Assembly (NCBI GenBank): GCA_025355385.1
Contig: JANXZS010000250.1
Span: forward strand, 1-35,439
Source of the DNA: Acidobacteriaceae bacterium
GTDB lineage: Bacteria; Acidobacteriota; Terriglobia; Terriglobales; Acidobacteriaceae
DNA: 35,439 bases
Reading direction: 5' to 3'
Below are positions 25,161 through 33,624 of the stretch, one piece after another; positions within the stretch are counted from its first letter, which is position 1; each line of letters starts with the position of its first letter. The position numbers were made by a program, and so were the translations under genes. The notes under the pieces are model-generated. The model ran no database searches and was not told the DNA's origin. It saw only the letters and a list, made by a program, of their open reading frames with translations.

Positions 25161-26183
25161 ATGTCCAAAAAAACCTATCGTGCTGTCCAGGTGGCCGAGG
25201 CGAATGGTCCGTTGCAACTAGTGGAGCGCGATATTCCCGAGCCGGGCGCTGGTCAGGTGCGGGTGCGCGTGCATGCCTGCGGCCTATGTCATAGCGACTC
25301 CTTCACCGTGATGGGCCTTTTCCCGGGAGTCCAGTTCCCCCGCGTACCGGGGCACGAGATTGCCGGCGTGGTTGATGCCATCGGCGACGGGGTGGCGGAG
25401 TGGAAGCCCGGTCAGCGCGTCGGTGTGGGCTGGTTCAGTGGAGGCTGCGGGCATTGCGAATCCTGCCGCCGCGGAGACTTTATCACCTGCCCGAATAAGC
25501 CGGTACCCGGGATCCACATCGATGGTGGCTACGCCGAGTTTGTGATCGTTCCGGCTGCCGCGCTGGCGCTCATCCCCGAGGATCTCTCTGACGTGGAAGC
25601 GGGACCGCTGATGTGCGCCGGCATTACGACGTACAACGCGCTGCGCAACAGTGGTGCGCGCGCCGGAGACCTGGTCGCCATCCATGGGATCGGTGGCCTC
25701 GGGCACCTTGGCGTACAGTTCGCCGCGAAGATGGGCTTTCGCACCGTAGCCATCGCTCGTGGACAGGATAAGGCAGCACTCGCCAGGCAGCTTGGCGCCC
25801 ACATCTACATCGACACCACGACCCAGGACGCGGCCGCGGAACTGACAAAGCTGGGGGGAGCCAAGGTGATTCTGGCTACCGTGACGAGTGGCAAGGCAAT
25901 TTCGTCCGTGATCCCGGGGCTCGCCATTAACGGCAAGTTGATTATCGTCGGCGCGTCCATGGAGCCGGTCGAGGTGAACACCATGGAAATCATCGGGAAA
26001 CGCACTTCCGTGGGAGGCTGGCCATCGGGCACATCGAAAGATAGTGAAGACGCGATGAACTTCAGCGTGCTGACCGGGATTCGTCCGATGATCGAAGAGT
26101 ATCCCCTGGAAAAGGCAGCAGAAGCCTACGAGCGCATGATGAGCGGTAACGCGCGCTTCCGGGTGGTATTGCGGGTGAGTTAG
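25161..26183 (+). CDS. zinc-dependent alcohol dehydrogenase (MDR family)
   Basis: A 340-residue medium-chain dehydrogenase that should interconvert an alcohol and aldehyde with NAD(P). I start it at the ATG at 25161, preceded by AGGAGAAG; the frame from 25041 has a non-homologous extension. Catalytic zinc ligands appear as Cys40 (ACGLCHSDS), His65 with Glu66 (VPGHEIAG) and a later Cys in LMCAGITTY. Four cysteines for the structural zinc lie in GCGHCESCRRGDFITCP. The Rossmann motif is GIGGLGHLGVQFA. The substrate is unknown. The gene is the only one between two direct copies of a 115-bp repeat, and its TAG stop is the first three bases of the downstream copy. Confidence 0.94.
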   Translation: MSKKTYRAVQVAEANGPLQLVERDIPEPGAGQVRVRVHACGLCHSDSFTVMGLFPGVQFPRVPGHEIAGVVDAIGDGVAEWKPGQRVGVGWFSGGCGHCESCRRGDFITCPNKPVPGIHIDGGYAEFVIVPAAALALIPEDLSDVEAGPLMCAGITTYNALRNSGARAGDLVAIHGIGGLGHLGVQFAAKMGFRTVAIARGQDKAALARQLGAHIYIDTTTQDAAAELTKLGGAKVILATVTSGKAISSVIPGLAINGKLIIVGASMEPVEVNTMEIIGKRTSVGGWPSGTSKDSEDAMNFSVLTGIRPMIEEYPLEKAAEAYERMMSGNARFRVVLRVS

Positions 26184-26295
26184 AGCAGAAGCAGGAACAG
26201 TGTGATGTATCCAGCGCCAGCGATGTAGGCATTTTCTTGATGAAAATGCCTGCAGAGATCTGTGGCTCACCTTCAGTAACCCTGCTTCTGCTCTA
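26181..26295 (+). repeat. 115-bp MITE-like repeat, copy B
   Basis: Same length and orientation as copy A. The arms GAGCAGAAGCAGG (26183-26195) and CCTGCTTCTGCTC (26281-26293) pair perfectly, with TA outside on each side. The hairpin AGGCATTTTC/GAAAATGCCT lies at 26227-26251. The first three bases are the TAG stop of the alcohol dehydrogenase gene. After it come 153 bp of non-coding sequence before msrA. Confidence 0.85.
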
Positions 26296-26448
26296 GAGGT
26301 CGGTCGTCAGACATTTCCGGCGAGGAAGAGAGCGCCTGATTGGTGACAACCGAAATCGGGATACTGACAACGGGCGGTAACCTTTTGCCGTCGCAGCGCT
26401 CTAATAAAGGACGGCTGGTAATACGACAATGCCGTCGGAGGCCAGCTT

Positions 26449-27135
26449 ATGTCCATCTTCCCCGCTCGCATCTTCGCCGCCCTCTCTGCGCTTGCTCTTG
26501 GCGTGGGTCTGCTTGCCTGCAACTCCGCCAAAGCGGCGCACACCGGCCCTCTTCCAGATCCTGTCGTCGATGCGGCAAAGTCGCCTGCGCCACAAACCGC
26601 AGTCTTTGCCGGGGGTTGTTTCTGGGGGGTCCAGGCTGTGTTCGAACACGTCAAGGGAGTCAGCGCTGTCCAGGCGGGCTACTCCGGCGGAGAACGCGAC
26701 ACTGCCGAATATGACGTGGTGAGCAGTGGGACCACTGGCCATGCCGAGTCGGTCAGCGTGACCTATGATCCCGCGCAGATAAGCTATGGCCAGTTGCTCA
26801 AAGTGTTCTTCTCGGTGGCTCACGATCCCACGGAGTTGAATCGACAGGGGCCGGACGAAGGCACGCAGTATCGCTCCGTTATCTTCTTCGCCAACGACGA
26901 GCAGAAGCGCATTGCCGACGCCTATATCGCGCAACTCAATAAGGCGGGAGTCTTTTCCCACCCCATCGTCACCCAGTTGGTCGCGCTGAAAGGCTTTTAT
27001 CCCGCCGAGGCCTACCATCAGGATTACGCAACGCACCACCCTGACAATCCCTACATCTACATCAACGATCTACCCAAGGTAGCCGCGCTCGAGAAGCAGT
27101 ATCCCGTGCTTTATACTGCATACAAGGGACGCTGA
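26449..27135 (+). CDS. msrA: peptide-methionine (S)-S-oxide reductase MsrA, predicted lipoprotein
   Basis: MsrA reduces methionine S-sulfoxide in proteins. The catalytic motif GCFWG is present with the active Cys at residue 57. It is followed by VQAGYSGG, GTTGHAESVSVTYDP and EGTQYRSVIFF, all typical. Unlike cytoplasmic MsrA, this 228-residue form has an N-terminal export signal ending in the lipobox LLAC (Cys24), so it is probably membrane-anchored on the periplasmic side and repairs envelope proteins. The C-terminal part holds YHQDYATHHPDNPYI, with a resolving cysteine not obvious. GGAGG lies seven bases before the ATG. It converges with acs, only 23 bp away. Confidence 0.95.
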   Translation: MSIFPARIFAALSALALGVGLLACNSAKAAHTGPLPDPVVDAAKSPAPQTAVFAGGCFWGVQAVFEHVKGVSAVQAGYSGGERDTAEYDVVSSGTTGHAESVSVTYDPAQISYGQLLKVFFSVAHDPTELNRQGPDEGTQYRSVIFFANDEQKRIADAYIAQLNKAGVFSHPIVTQLVALKGFYPAEAYHQDYATHHPDNPYIYINDLPKVAALEKQYPVLYTAYKGR

Positions 27136-27158
27136 AAAGAGTCAGCAGGAGAGAGCGG

Positions 27159-29123
27159 TCAACCTTCCTCGGCTTCGCGCAGTTTGGCAATGATGGTGAA
27201 ATCCTCAAGCGTGGTGGTGTCGCCCTTGATCTCGCCATATGTAGCCAGTTCGCGCAGCAGGCGTCTCATGATCTTGCCGCTGCGTGTTTTGGGCAGTGCA
27301 TCGGTAAAGCGCAGGTCGTCGGGACGAGCGAGTGATCCAATCTCCTTTGAAACCCATTTGCGCAGCTCTTCTTTGAGCTCGTCCGACGGCTGGTTGCCGG
27401 ACTCGAGCGTGACGAAGGCCGAGATGGCCTGGCCCTTCAACTCGTCGGGGCGGCCAACTACGGCGGCTTCAGCCACCTTGGGATGGGCCACCAGGGCGGA
27501 CTCCACTTCCATTGTGCCGAGGCGATGCCCGGAGACATTGATCACGTCGTCGACGCGCCCCATCAGCCAGTAGTAGCCGTCTTCGTCGCGGCGCGCGCCA
27601 TCGCCGGTAAAGTAGGAGCCGGGTATGTCGCTCCAGTAAGCTTGCACGTAGCGGTCAGGATCGTTGTAGATCGTGCGGGCCATCGCCGGCCATGGTTTGC
27701 GGATCACCAGCAAGCCGCCACTGCCCGCCGGCACCGGGTCCCCTTCTTTTGTAACAACCTCTGGCACAATTCCAGGAAAAGGCCGGGTAGCCGACCCGGG
27801 CTTGGTGGGTACTGCTCCGGGAATCGGACACAGCATCATCGCGCCGGTCTCCGTCTGCCACCACGTATCTACGATCGGACACAGTTCCTTGCCGATCTTC
27901 TCGCGATACCACATCCACGCTTCAGGATTGATAGGCTCGCCCACAGTACCCAGCAGGCGCAGACTGTCGAGTTTGTATTTTTGCAGATGTTGATTGCCCC
28001 ACTTGATGAAGGCGCGAATGGCCGTCGGAGCGGTGTAAAAGATCGTCACTTTATGCTCGTCGATAATCTTCCAAAAGCGGTCGGGCGCAGGGAAATTCGG
28101 CGCACCCTCATACATCACGGTGGTAACGCCATTCTGCAGGATGCCGTAGACCACATAGGAGTGACCCGTAACCCATCCAATGTCCGCTGTACACCAGTAG
28201 ACATCGTCTTCCTTGAGGTCGAAGACAAGCTTGCTGGTGATGTAGGTCTGCACTGCGTAGCCGCCTGTGGTGTGCACCAGGCCCTTGGGCTTTCCTGTCG
28301 TTCCGGAGGTGTACAGGATGTACAGCGGATCCTCCGAGTCCATCGATTCCGCGGGACACTCTGGCGATGCTGCCTCCATGAGCTCGTGCCACCAGAGATC
28401 GCGGCCCGGATGCATGTCAACCGGCGTACCGGAGCGCTTGTACACCACCACGTGTTTCACGGATGGGGTGTTGGCAACGGCCTCATCCGCCACCTGCTTG
28501 AGCTTGACCTGAGCGCCGCGACGGTAAGAAGTGTCCTGCGTGAGGAGGGCGACACACTGGGCGTCGTTGATGCGATCCACCAGCGCGTTCGCGGCGAAGC
28601 CACCGAAGATGACTGAATGGACTGCGCCGATGCGCGCGCAGGCCAGTAGCGCAATAGCCAGTTCCGGAGCCATTCCCATGTAGATGGCAACGCGATCGCC
28701 CTTGCGGATGCCGAGGCCCTTCAGGACATTGGCAAATTTCTGCACTTCTACGTGCAGCTCGCCAAACGTGATTCTGCGAACCTCACCCGGCTCCCCCTCC
28801 CAGAGGATGGCGACCTTATCTTTGCGGCCGCCGAGAACGTGGCGGTCGACGCAGTTGTAGCAGAGATTCAGTTTGCCACCGACAAACCACTTCGCCCAGG
28901 GCAGGTTCCACTCAAGCACGCTGGTCCACGGCTCAAACCAGTGCAGCTCCTTGGCAACGCTGGCCCAGTACGTCTCGGGATCGGCAATGGACCGCTGGTA
29001 TAGCTCCTCATACTCCGCCAGGCTTTTGATGTGGGCCTGCCGGGCAAACTCCTCGGGCACGGGAAAAACGCGGTTCTCCCGCAGGGTGGATTCCAGATTC
29101 ACATTGGTTGTCGAAAACGCCAT
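27159..29123 (-). CDS. acs: acetyl-CoA synthetase
   Basis: Acs activates acetate to acetyl-CoA with ATP through an acetyl-AMP intermediate. The ATG at 29123 has GGAGAGCGG directly upstream and gives 654 residues ([13 protein letters not shown]), the usual length. A start at 29192 adds an unrelated stretch. Family motifs are all visible: [19 protein letters not shown] (AMP-binding), [43 protein letters not shown], and [11 protein letters not shown] near the end. The lysine in that last motif is the residue regulated by acetylation in Acs enzymes. An MFS carboxylate-type transporter gene lies upstream on the same strand and could supply substrate. Confidence 0.97.
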   Translation of the reverse strand: MAFSTTNVNLESTLRENRVFPVPEEFARQAHIKSLAEYEELYQRSIADPETYWASVAKELHWFEPWTSVLEWNLPWAKWFVGGKLNLCYNCVDRHVLGGRKDKVAILWEGEPGEVRRITFGELHVEVQKFANVLKGLGIRKGDRVAIYMGMAPELAIALLACARIGAVHSVIFGGFAANALVDRINDAQCVALLTQDTSYRRGAQVKLKQVADEAVANTPSVKHVVVYKRSGTPVDMHPGRDLWWHELMEAASPECPAESMDSEDPLYILYTSGTTGKPKGLVHTTGGYAVQTYITSKLVFDLKEDDVYWCTADIGWVTGHSYVVYGILQNGVTTVMYEGAPNFPAPDRFWKIIDEHKVTIFYTAPTAIRAFIKWGNQHLQKYKLDSLRLLGTVGEPINPEAWMWYREKIGKELCPIVDTWWQTETGAMMLCPIPGAVPTKPGSATRPFPGIVPEVVTKEGDPVPAGSGGLLVIRKPWPAMARTIYNDPDRYVQAYWSDIPGSYFTGDGARRDEDGYYWLMGRVDDVINVSGHRLGTMEVESALVAHPKVAEAAVVGRPDELKGQAISAFVTLESGNQPSDELKEELRKWVSKEIGSLARPDDLRFTDALPKTRSGKIMRRLLRELATYGEIKGDTTTLEDFTIIAKLREAEEG

Positions 29124-29426
29124 CCGCTCTCCTTGCCTCTCTCGCCCTATGGTCCTTGCCACGGGTTCGGGTGTATGCCATTCCCCGGGCAAACCCGCCG
29201 CTGGGAAGAGGCAGCCGTATGCGCAACTAGATGCCTTCTGCCGAAGTTGGCGGACACCTGCAGGGACGTCCGCCAGTCATGTGACTCACAGTACTTCGTT
29301 GTCCAATAGAACGGCAAGCCCGCCAGATGCGCCGCAACCATTTTCGCTGTCAATGTTCTCAGTACCTGGCATTCTGTATGGCGGTCGAGACCGAGAGCTG
29401 CTCGCGATTGCGCTCGAGACAGTGGC
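29124..29426 (-). other. non-coding gap between the MFS gene and acs
   Basis: About 300 bp with no gene that I can support. It contains a hairpin with perfect 8-bp arms TGGCGGAC (29248-29255) and GTCCGCCA (29268-29275) around a 12-base loop, without a T-run. It may end or attenuate the MFS transcript, or be part of the acs leader. The acs ribosome-binding site lies at its left end. An open plus-strand frame crossing it overlaps acs and looks like a shadow. Confidence 0.5.
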
Positions 29427-30824
29427 TTAGAGGGAAAATGGACCTGGTTCCTTGAACTCGTCCCAGATGCGGCGTTCCTTGGTTTCTGGTAGCCAGATAA
29501 GTCCTATAAAGAACGTCAGGGTAGCGATCCCGATCGGCCAGACCAAGCCCATGTATTTTGCGTTAGGGTCGCCGGGATGATTGGCCAGCCACCAGGCCGC
29601 CAGCCAGGTCGCTACCAGCGGGGTCAGACCGCCAAACTCCCCATTGCCCAGATGATATGGAATGGACATGGAGGTATAGCGGATCTTCGCCGGGAACAGC
29701 TCGACCAGCAAGGCCGCAATCGGGCCATAGACCATGGTCACGTAAAAGACCTGGACGAAGATCAGCGCAATCATCACCGGCCGGTTGACGACGACCACGC
29801 CGTTGACTTTGCTCACCGCTGCCGCCATGCCGTGATAAATAGGCCAGTAGGTCAGCGCGGCCATGGCACAGCCCGAAAGGATGAGCGGCTTGCGGCCGAT
29901 TTTATCCGACAGCCAGCCGAAGACGATGAAGAAAGGAGTCGCCGCGACGAGGGCTATGGCGATCATCACGTAGGAATCTTTGTAGTTCACCCCCAGCGTT
30001 TTGGTAAGGAAGATGAGCACGTAAAACTGCCCGGTGTACCAGACAACTGCCTGGCCCGCCGTAGCGCCGAAGAGCGCGAGGAAGATCAGCCCCCAGTTCC
30101 TGCGGCTGATGTCGGTAATGGGGGAAGCCGAACTCCTGCCCTCGCGTTTGAGCCGGACAAACAAGGGAGACTCCTTCAATCGCAGGCGTATCCACAACGA
30201 AAAGACAACCAGCACCAGCGACAGCAGGAACGGGATGCGCCATCCCCAGGCTTGAAAGGCAGCATCACCCAGCTTGATCCGCGCTATCAGGACGATCAGC
30301 AACGCGGCAAACAGTCCCAGTGTGGCCGTCGTCTGTATAAAGCTGGTGTAAAGGCCTCGCTGATGGTCGGGCGCATGTTCAGCCACGTAGGTGGCGGCCC
30401 CGCCATACTCGCCGCCAAGAGCAAGGCCCTGAAGACAGCGCAGGATTACCAGCAGCACCGGCGCGGCCAAGCCGATCTGCCTGTAGGTTGGCAGCAGGCC
30501 CACGGCAAAGGTGGAAAGGCCCATCACGGAGAGGGTTACGAGAAACGTATTCTTGCGGCCCACCAGGTCACCGACGTGGCCAAAAAAAGCTGCTCCGAAG
30601 GGACGAACCGCGAAGCCAGCCCACAAAGCTCCGAGGCTGAAGAGAAAGCCCGTAGCCAGACTTCCGGGAAAGAACTGGCCGGAGAGGACGACGGTGAGAA
30701 TGGCGTAAAGGTAGAAGTCGTACCACTCGATCAGGGTTCCCGCCGAGGATGCGAGAATGACGTGAACCAATCCGGAAGTAGACGCGTCATCGACAGAACC
30801 AGCTGCGCTTGCTACAGAGTTCAT
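29427..30824 (-). CDS. MFS transporter, metabolite:H+ symporter (MHS) type
   Basis: A 465-residue protein with about 12 membrane segments. The N-terminal segment SSAGTLIEWYDFYLYAILTV and the loop RPFGAAFFGHVGDLVGRKN mark the MHS branch (relatives ShiA, KgtP, ProP). The second-half counterpart FGWLSDKIGRKPLILSGC is also present. GLALGGEYGGAATYVAEHAP is another family signature. Such symporters take up carboxylates, osmolytes or shikimate; the substrate cannot be set from sequence. It lies about 300 bp upstream of acs on the same strand, which weakly suggests a role in organic acid use. Confidence 0.92.
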   Translation of the reverse strand: MNSVASAAGSVDDASTSGLVHVILASSAGTLIEWYDFYLYAILTVVLSGQFFPGSLATGFLFSLGALWAGFAVRPFGAAFFGHVGDLVGRKNTFLVTLSVMGLSTFAVGLLPTYRQIGLAAPVLLVILRCLQGLALGGEYGGAATYVAEHAPDHQRGLYTSFIQTTATLGLFAALLIVLIARIKLGDAAFQAWGWRIPFLLSLVLVVFSLWIRLRLKESPLFVRLKREGRSSASPITDISRRNWGLIFLALFGATAGQAVVWYTGQFYVLIFLTKTLGVNYKDSYVMIAIALVAATPFFIVFGWLSDKIGRKPLILSGCAMAALTYWPIYHGMAAAVSKVNGVVVVNRPVMIALIFVQVFYVTMVYGPIAALLVELFPAKIRYTSMSIPYHLGNGEFGGLTPLVATWLAAWWLANHPGDPNAKYMGLVWPIGIATLTFFIGLIWLPETKERRIWDEFKEPGPFSL

Positions 30825-30990
30825 GAATGCCCCCGGCAGACCCCAAGGGGAGGGTCGCTAGCTTCGCTTTCATCCGCTTGCCCGCAACCATAGCGTGCGC
30901 CCTGCAAGTTGTGTCAAGAAGAAACAGAATTTGAATTGTTAATTCCGCGTGTAGGCAAAAGGATAGGTGGGGTGGGTTTCAGACGGCGAC

Positions 30991-31028
30991 GCGCGAGCGA
31001 TCTGCAGCAGGCTTGCCAGTGCTCGCGC
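30991..31028. repeat. stem-loop downstream of galE
   Basis: GCGCGAGC (30991-30998) and GCTCGCGC (31021-31028) are perfect complements around a 22-base loop, 19 bases beyond the galE stop. No T-run follows on either strand, so it is at best a Rho-independent-like structure of unclear strength. The remaining sequence to the MFS start is unremarkable. Confidence 0.4.
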
Positions 31029-31047
31029 CTGCACCACTGAATTACGG

Positions 31048-32022
31048 CTACTTTGCCGCGTAGCGTTGCTGATGCCATTCCCAGGCGCTGGCCACGATAT
31101 CGTCGAGCATGACGAATTGGGGGTTCCAACCTAGCTCCTGGGTGATCTTTTCGGAGCTTGCGATGAGCACTGCTGGATCTCCGGTCCGTCTCGGCTGATC
31201 CTCGACAGGAATTGCACGCCCCGTGACACGGCGCGCTGACTCGACCACCTGGCGCACCGTGAAACCCACTCCATTGCCAAGGTTGTAGATAAGCTTGTCG
31301 CGGCTGGCCAACGCCTCAAAGGCCAGCAGGTGGGCCTGCGCCAGGTCGGCAACGTGGATGTAGTCGCGGATGCAGGTACCGTCCGGAGTGGGGTAATCCG
31401 TTCCGAAGATCTTGATACTTTTTCTGCGACCCATGGCGACGTCTAGAATCAGCGGAATAATGTGCGATTCCGGCTCATGCGCTTCGCCCCGGCCTGGGAT
31501 CGCTCCCGCGACGTTGAAATAGCGCAGACTGGCGTAGTGCAGGCCGTGAATTCGATGCATCCAATGGAGCATATGCTCGACCAGCAGTTTTGACTCCCCG
31601 TACGCATTTGTCGGTTGCAACGCCGCATTTTCTTGTATCGGAGTGCTGACCGGTTCTCCATACACGGCGGCGGTCGAAGAGAAAACCAGGCGCTTCACAT
31701 CGCTCGCAATCATCGCCTCAAGCAGCGCAAGAGTGGAGGCGGTATTGTTGCGGAAATAGCGTTCAGGCTTCTCCATGCTCTCCCCCGCTTCAATCAAAGC
31801 GGCAAAGTGCATGACACCGTCGTACCAATCTGCGGAGAAAAGCTTTTCCAGTTGCGCGCTGTCCGCGACGTCGCCTTCGATAAAGGTCACGCCAGCCGGA
31901 ACCATCTCCCGCCGGCTATGGCAAAGATTGTCGTAAACAGTGACAGTATGCCCTTGTTGCAACAGCAGGTTAGCGACTGTACCCCCAATGTAACCCGCTC
32001 CGCCCGTAACCAGAATCCTCAA
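31048..32022 (-). CDS. galE: UDP-glucose 4-epimerase (TTG start)
   Basis: GalE interconverts UDP-glucose and UDP-galactose with bound NAD, feeding galactose use and cell-surface glycan synthesis. The 324-residue product has the NAD-binding motif GGAGYIG (residues 7-13), SST (115-117) and the catalytic YGESK (Tyr141, Lys145). It also has RYFNVAGAIPGRGEAHEPE and the later IFGTDYPTPDGTCIRDYIHV. The start is a TTG at 32022 with GGAGAGGG a few bases upstream. It is divergent from the tonB-like gene. UDP-GlcNAc epimerase activity is possible but not resolvable here. Confidence 0.96.
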   Translation of the reverse strand: MRILVTGGAGYIGGTVANLLLQQGHTVTVYDNLCHSRREMVPAGVTFIEGDVADSAQLEKLFSADWYDGVMHFAALIEAGESMEKPERYFRNNTASTLALLEAMIASDVKRLVFSSTAAVYGEPVSTPIQENAALQPTNAYGESKLLVEHMLHWMHRIHGLHYASLRYFNVAGAIPGRGEAHEPESHIIPLILDVAMGRRKSIKIFGTDYPTPDGTCIRDYIHVADLAQAHLLAFEALASRDKLIYNLGNGVGFTVRQVVESARRVTGRAIPVEDQPRRTGDPAVLIASSEKITQELGWNPQFVMLDDIVASAWEWHQQRYAAK

Positions 32023-32067
32023 TGACCCTCTCCTTGTCGCGCTTGGTATCAGGTGTTGTCTTCAGAC

Positions 32068-32095
32068 ATTGTACGGGCTGCAAGTTTGCCGGCAA
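32068..32095 (-). promoter_or_regulatory. predicted galE promoter
   Basis: On the minus strand TTGCCG (32095-32090) is followed after 16 bases by TACAAT (32073-32068), about 45 bases before the galE start codon. Both boxes match the sigma-70 consensus in at least four of six positions. This is a pattern call only. Confidence 0.45.
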
Positions 32096-32444
32096 CGCTA
32101 ACCAAAACTTGCATCTACGCTTCTAACCTTAATGCAGTCCTAGGTGAACTATGTATGTGTGCGGGATCAAGCTACAATAAAGGTGGTAAGTTGTTACGCG
32201 CTTGCACAACTTTCGGGTGACTGCAATAGCCGCGAATGTGCGCTATCTTACCTTCAACCTTGAGAAGAAAGGCCTATCCCAGGGCAAATGGTTTTGGTAG
32301 CACTTGAAGAATTCTGCTGAGATATCGCTTGAATTCTCGATCTAGAACGAGACTGGCTGTCACCCCTGAAGGTCCGGTTCGACAGAAGCTGCGTAAGTCG
32401 ATGTGGCCGGGTCCAATTAGCAAGCGCCATGACGTTTAAGCGAA
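32096..32444. other. divergent non-coding region between galE and the TonB-family gene
   Basis: No gene is visible in this part of the 422-bp intergenic stretch. A TACAAT box on the plus strand at 32173-32178 could be a -10 site for the downstream pair, but no good -35 box stands at the right distance. The last 100 bases before the ATG at 32445 are mixed sequence with only a weak ribosome-binding site. A long 5' leader for the TonB-family gene is possible. Confidence 0.4.
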
Positions 32445-33554
32445 ATGAATAGGTTCTCTATGCCCGAAGATATTTTTATCAGCGCAAATTTCGGACTCCT
32501 TCCTGAACCGGAAAATCGGTGGGGATCGTTTGGAGTAAGTACCATCACGAACCTCGTGATCGCGGCTCTGCTGGTTCTCTTCACCATGGCTTCGATCCAT
32601 CAACAGGCTCGTTTGAAGCGCATGCGGACGACCGAGCTGGTCTTTCCGGTCAGCGAGCCGCCAAAGATGTCGACGCCGCCGATACCAAAGGTCAAGTTCA
32701 TTCCTCCGCCGCGCCCGGAATTGCTGGCGCCGCCGAAGATAACCCTGCCCAAGCAGCTGCAGAAGATCGAGCCGCCCAAGGTGCAGGAGGTTAAGCTGAA
32801 CACGCCAGTGCTGCCGGCTGTTCCGCCAGCACCGCCGAAGTCCGTTGCTCCGCCGCCACAGCCTAAGGTTGGCTTGTTTGCGAGCTCCGCACCTACGCCG
32901 GTGGCCAACAATAAGACTGCACCGAGCGCCAAGGTGGGTGGTTTTGGTGATCCGGTAGGGGTTAAGCCGAACCCCAACGCTAACGCCCCGACGCAGGTCG
33001 CGGCTTTAGGCAGCTTCGCCAGTGCGCCTGGAGTGGGTGCCCCCGGTGCCGGTGCCGCCCGTAAGGGATCGGTGCAGGGCGTTGCCTTCGGTTCGGGAGT
33101 GGCACATGGCGTTCCCGGGGGTACAGACCGGGGGACCGTCGCTTCAGCAGGCTTCAAGAACGGCATGATCGGTGGCACACCAGGTGGTACCGGCACGGGT
33201 AGAGGGTCGGTTGCTACCGGCAATATGGGAAACACTGGGATTGGGGGAACTGGCGGGGCTCCAATTACCGCACCTACGAAGCCCAGCTTCACTCCGCCAG
33301 AAGTACTCTCCGAACCGGCCCCGCAGTATACGGCGGAGGCAAAGCAAGCCCGGATTCAAGGAGAAGTCACACTTCAGGTTAATTTTCTGGCCAATGGACA
33401 AGTGCAGGTTCTGCGTGTGGTAAATGGTTTGGGACACGGTTTGGACGAGCAGGCGACGCGGGTTGCACAACAGATCCGCTTTAAGCCGGCGATGAAGGAT
33501 GGTCAAGCTGTCGACCACACGACATTGATTCACATTACATTCCAGCTTGCATAG
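32445..33554 (+). CDS. TonB-family energy transducer protein
   Basis: A 369-residue protein laid out like TonB: a short cytoplasmic N-terminus, one membrane anchor (about 30-50, TITNLVIAALLVLFTMASIH), a long Pro/Lys-rich periplasmic spacer (about 65-145) with KFIPPPRPELLAPPK, a Gly-rich segment (about 190-275), and a C-terminal TonB domain with EPAPQYTAEAKQARIQGEVT and IRFKPAMKDGQAV. TonB proteins pass energy from the inner membrane to outer-membrane receptors. No exbB or exbD is adjacent. Many acidobacterial TonB-like proteins are unpaired in this way, so its partner is open. The ATG at 32460 is an alternative start. It precedes the M48-like gene by 70 bp and probably forms an operon with it. 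Confidence 0.85.
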   Translation: MNRFSMPEDIFISANFGLLPEPENRWGSFGVSTITNLVIAALLVLFTMASIHQQARLKRMRTTELVFPVSEPPKMSTPPIPKVKFIPPPRPELLAPPKITLPKQLQKIEPPKVQEVKLNTPVLPAVPPAPPKSVAPPPQPKVGLFASSAPTPVANNKTAPSAKVGGFGDPVGVKPNPNANAPTQVAALGSFASAPGVGAPGAGAARKGSVQGVAFGSGVAHGVPGGTDRGTVASAGFKNGMIGGTPGGTGTGRGSVATGNMGNTGIGGTGGAPITAPTKPSFTPPEVLSEPAPQYTAEAKQARIQGEVTLQVNFLANGQVQVLRVVNGLGHGLDEQATRVAQQIRFKPAMKDGQAVDHTTLIHITFQLA

Positions 33555-33624
33555 CATCGGGGAGTCCGCACTGGAAAGTATCGCAATACGGTTTATACAA
33601 GTAAAGAAACTCAGGAGCCAGGAA

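Noticed and set aside
27483-28616. A 377-codon plus-strand frame opposite acs
   Set aside because: It is antisense to an intact acetyl-CoA synthetase with every catalytic motif.
29577-30893. A 438-codon plus-strand frame opposite the MFS transporter
   Set aside because: The minus-strand frame has 12 membrane segments and MFS signatures; this one is a composition-driven shadow rich in Gln, Arg and His.
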